From assembly GCA_964552325.1 (NCBI GenBank), contig CAZKHA010000075.1, positions 1-15,200 on the forward strand: a stretch of DNA of 15,200 nucleotides, given 5' to 3'. Position numbers and translations under genes: made by a program. This document shows, one piece after another, positions 14,901 through 15,200 of the stretch. The number at the start of each line of letters is the position of its first letter. Within the stretch, counting starts at the first letter, position 1. Source of the stretch: CAZKCK01 sp964552325 (GTDB lineage: Bacteria; Bacteroidota; Bacteroidia; Bacteroidales; TTA-H9). The notes beneath the pieces are model-generated. The model saw only the letters and a list, made by a program, of their open reading frames with translations. It was not told where the DNA came from and ran no database searches.

Positions 14901-14991
14901 TGCTACCCTCATTTATAATTAATTGTGCATTTAGGAAATCCCAAACAAGGAAGTGTAAAAGAATGCACAGAACAGCCCTTTTGCTAAACAT
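11980..14991 (-). CDS. Secreted CotH-family protein with lamin-tail domain, chitobiase-like domain and T9SS sorting domain
   Basis: This 1003-residue multidomain protein is probably exported across the outer membrane by the type IX system. Residues 1-23 are a signal peptide ending NAQ. Residues 24-98 and 277-343 look like the two halves of a lamin-tail domain (DYPDWVELYNAG; LHTNFKISRTGE; FPDGTSAIYLF). Between them lies a 178-residue insert of a Bacteroidota surface module in permuted order. Residues 354-432 match the chitobiase C-terminal type domain (VYYTLDGSDPT). Residues 437-815 are CotH-like: VYINGGYFGLYELREKID (575-592), TDWPGNN (673-679) and the metal-loop candidate VDMEL (697-701). CotH proteins are atypical protein kinases in spore formers; the target here is unknown. 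Residues 829-910 resemble an InlB-type beta repeat. Residues 920-1003 form the T9SS type A sorting domain (FPNPAQDDL; LPAGVYQISI). It stands alone with its own promoter. Confidence 0.85.
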   Translation of the reverse strand: MFSKRAVLCILLHFLVWDFLNAQLIINEGSNKNYTSIADENGDYPDWVELYNAGLDTVSLLNYSITDKVSNPTKWVFPDVKLAPGQFRTVFCSDKNRKPITGFTTVKNTGEFTPMLGWNTHNFSTPFYWDGTSNLLINVCSYSSLGYTSNSVFNQTLTTYASTVYAAQDGGSGACSQQYGTIAYQRPNMKFNGKTVGTGNAQNSPYDYPAPYGNWYWCARNQMLVLASELVAAGLTPGYINNMAFSVAQTDPATVYDYIEISLKLVTTTAVSSEFEVVDPNNNLHTNFKISRTGETIYFYNPNQVLQSSLFVNCHGLDNSRGSFPDGTSAIYLFQNATPSNTNNFSATYSSYCLSPTFSVPSGIYNAPLSVTINNPNSGSSTVYYTLDGSDPTSASTIYSGAPILITYSCVLKACAMASGILPSPIAVSSYFIGIEHTTPILSVATDGSNLYGPSGIFDNWWTDWQKASYVEYFDSTQAMVFSQNAGMQMDGGWGGSRHNPQHSFRIELDNSVLGEGSVNSMLIPDRPQRTKYSKIYLRNGSNQYLILPYKDATQVKSMGKYTNNYYSAWRPISVYINGGYFGLYELREKIDAEYFETHENADPEQIDLLSLSAWYNFVLRPLEGSVDSFFTSYNAFNQLDPLDPEYWTKADAYFDMAYYTDYIIAESWIGNTDWPGNNIKIYRSAKTSNRWRFCLVDMELALQPNAWTDSYFDHIQYMLGQSTANPYINIWLKGIQNERFKNYFINRFADVMNTAYSTSILTAFENDMFNLTAPEMQKEFARWGDPNNIMQQMIDFNNNHLVFGSELSQRTANVRNHIQSAFGLQNQVEVTLNVEPEGSGKIRISTVEPDSYPWNGVYFNGVPVKIEALPADGFAFINWDHNSLIDDTLNPIFNDTLKAQATQFTAYFANTTSTNELPETSEFIIFPNPAQDDLLVLAPHKLKGASLIYTIINANGTVVKNGSFQSHSNQIRINTKLLPAGVYQISIMSSHSVIERLKFIKI

Positions 14992-15042
14992 CTTATTATT
15001 AACGTATTAGTTGAAGAAAAATGGTTGAAAGCGAATGATAAG

Positions 15043-15074
15043 CAAAAGTACTTATAAAAGCATTGTTATGCAAA
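15043..15074 (-). promoter_or_regulatory. Promoter of the CotH-family gene
   Basis: On the minus strand TACTTTTG (plus 15050-15043) matches TAnnTTTG and is preceded 20 bp upstream by TTTG (plus 15074-15071). The same element pair with similar spacing occurs at 47-77 and 1608-1641. The leader would be about 45 nt. Confidence 0.55.
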
Positions 15075-15151
15075 TAGGCAATTCCAAACGTAAGGATACT
15101 AATGGTTTATGGCCTGATAAGGTTTGGGAGAGGCTAATTCCGATAAAGTAA

Positions 15152-15184
15152 AAACCCCTGTAAATGTAACATTTACAAGGGTTT
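15152..15184 (-). terminator. Stem-loop terminator for a minus-strand transcript entering from the right edge
   Basis: AAACCC (15152-15157) pairs with GGGTTT (15179-15184). After one mismatch, TGTAAATGT (15159-15167) pairs with ACATTTACA (15169-15177). Read on the minus strand the stem ends in GGGG followed by TTTTT, a terminator layout. It directly follows the partial tRNA at the edge. Confidence 0.6.
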
Positions 15185-15189
15185 AAAGT

Positions 15190-15200
15190 AGCGGGGACGA
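15190..15200 (-). tRNA. 3' end of a tRNA cut by the window edge, possibly tRNA-Gly
   Basis: The last 11 bases read TCGTCCCCGCT on the minus strand. This looks like the end of a T-stem (TCG), the seven-base 3' acceptor strand (TCCCCGC) and a U discriminator. In E. coli, tRNA-Gly(GCC) ends in the similar TCGTTTCCCGCT. CCA is not encoded, as is usual in Bacteroidota. Only about one seventh of the gene is visible, so the identity is a guess. The adjacent terminator on the same strand supports an RNA gene here. Confidence 0.5.

Noticed and set aside
1..15200. CRISPR array, insertion sequence or prophage
   Set aside because: No regularly spaced repeats, transposase, integrase or phage genes are seen; nearly all sequence is assigned to ordinary chromosomal genes.

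Overview
The window looks like a chromosomal segment of a Bacteroidota genome, probably class Bacteroidia; the order cannot be fixed from sequence alone. Four things point there: a gliding-motility ABC ATPase (GldA), a protein with a C-terminal type IX secretion (T9SS) sorting domain, a TonB-dependent receptor with a long Bacteroidota-style signal region, and the Bacteroidota promoter element TAnnTTTG in front of nearly every transcription unit. No gene has a convincing Shine-Dalgarno sequence and the leaders are AT-rich, also usual for the phylum. A run of ten Ns inside gap shows this is a draft scaffold.

Layout, left to right. (1) 1-1640, minus strand: a promoter for a gene off the left edge, then gldA, then a small P-loop kinase that resembles nicotinamide riboside kinase 1; each gene has its own promoter-like site. 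(2) 1577-4790, plus strand: a 330-bp gene-free region with two similar promoter-like sites, followed by rplM-rpsI-rpsB-tsf (L13, S9, S2, EF-Ts). Stem-loops lie in the rpsI-rpsB and rpsB-tsf gaps, and two back-to-back terminators close the block. (3) 4803-8011, minus strand: gap (GAPDH, split by the N run) and a BtuB-like TonB-dependent receptor. (4) 8087-11936, plus strand: pyrG (CTP synthase) and yidC (membrane protein insertase). A perfect 18-bp palindrome lies in front of pyrG, a chain of competing small hairpins in front of yidC, and a terminator follows yidC. (5) 11980-15074, minus strand: a 1003-residue secreted CotH-family protein with a T9SS sorting domain. At the right edge are a stem-loop and what looks like the 3' end of a minus-strand tRNA.

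Most of the window is housekeeping: translation, glycolysis, CTP synthesis and membrane protein insertion. The accessory part is the envelope set: GldA, the TonB receptor and the T9SS-exported CotH protein. GldA and the T9SS cargo belong to functionally linked systems in gliding Bacteroidota, but they are 11 kb apart and nothing here shows co-regulation.

The most unusual observation is in the CotH protein. Its N-terminal lamin-tail domain appears to be split by an insert of about 178 residues. The two halves of the inserted module are in the opposite order to that usually seen in Bacteroidota surface proteins, that is, circularly permuted. I see no CRISPR array, insertion sequence, prophage or toxin-antitoxin locus.
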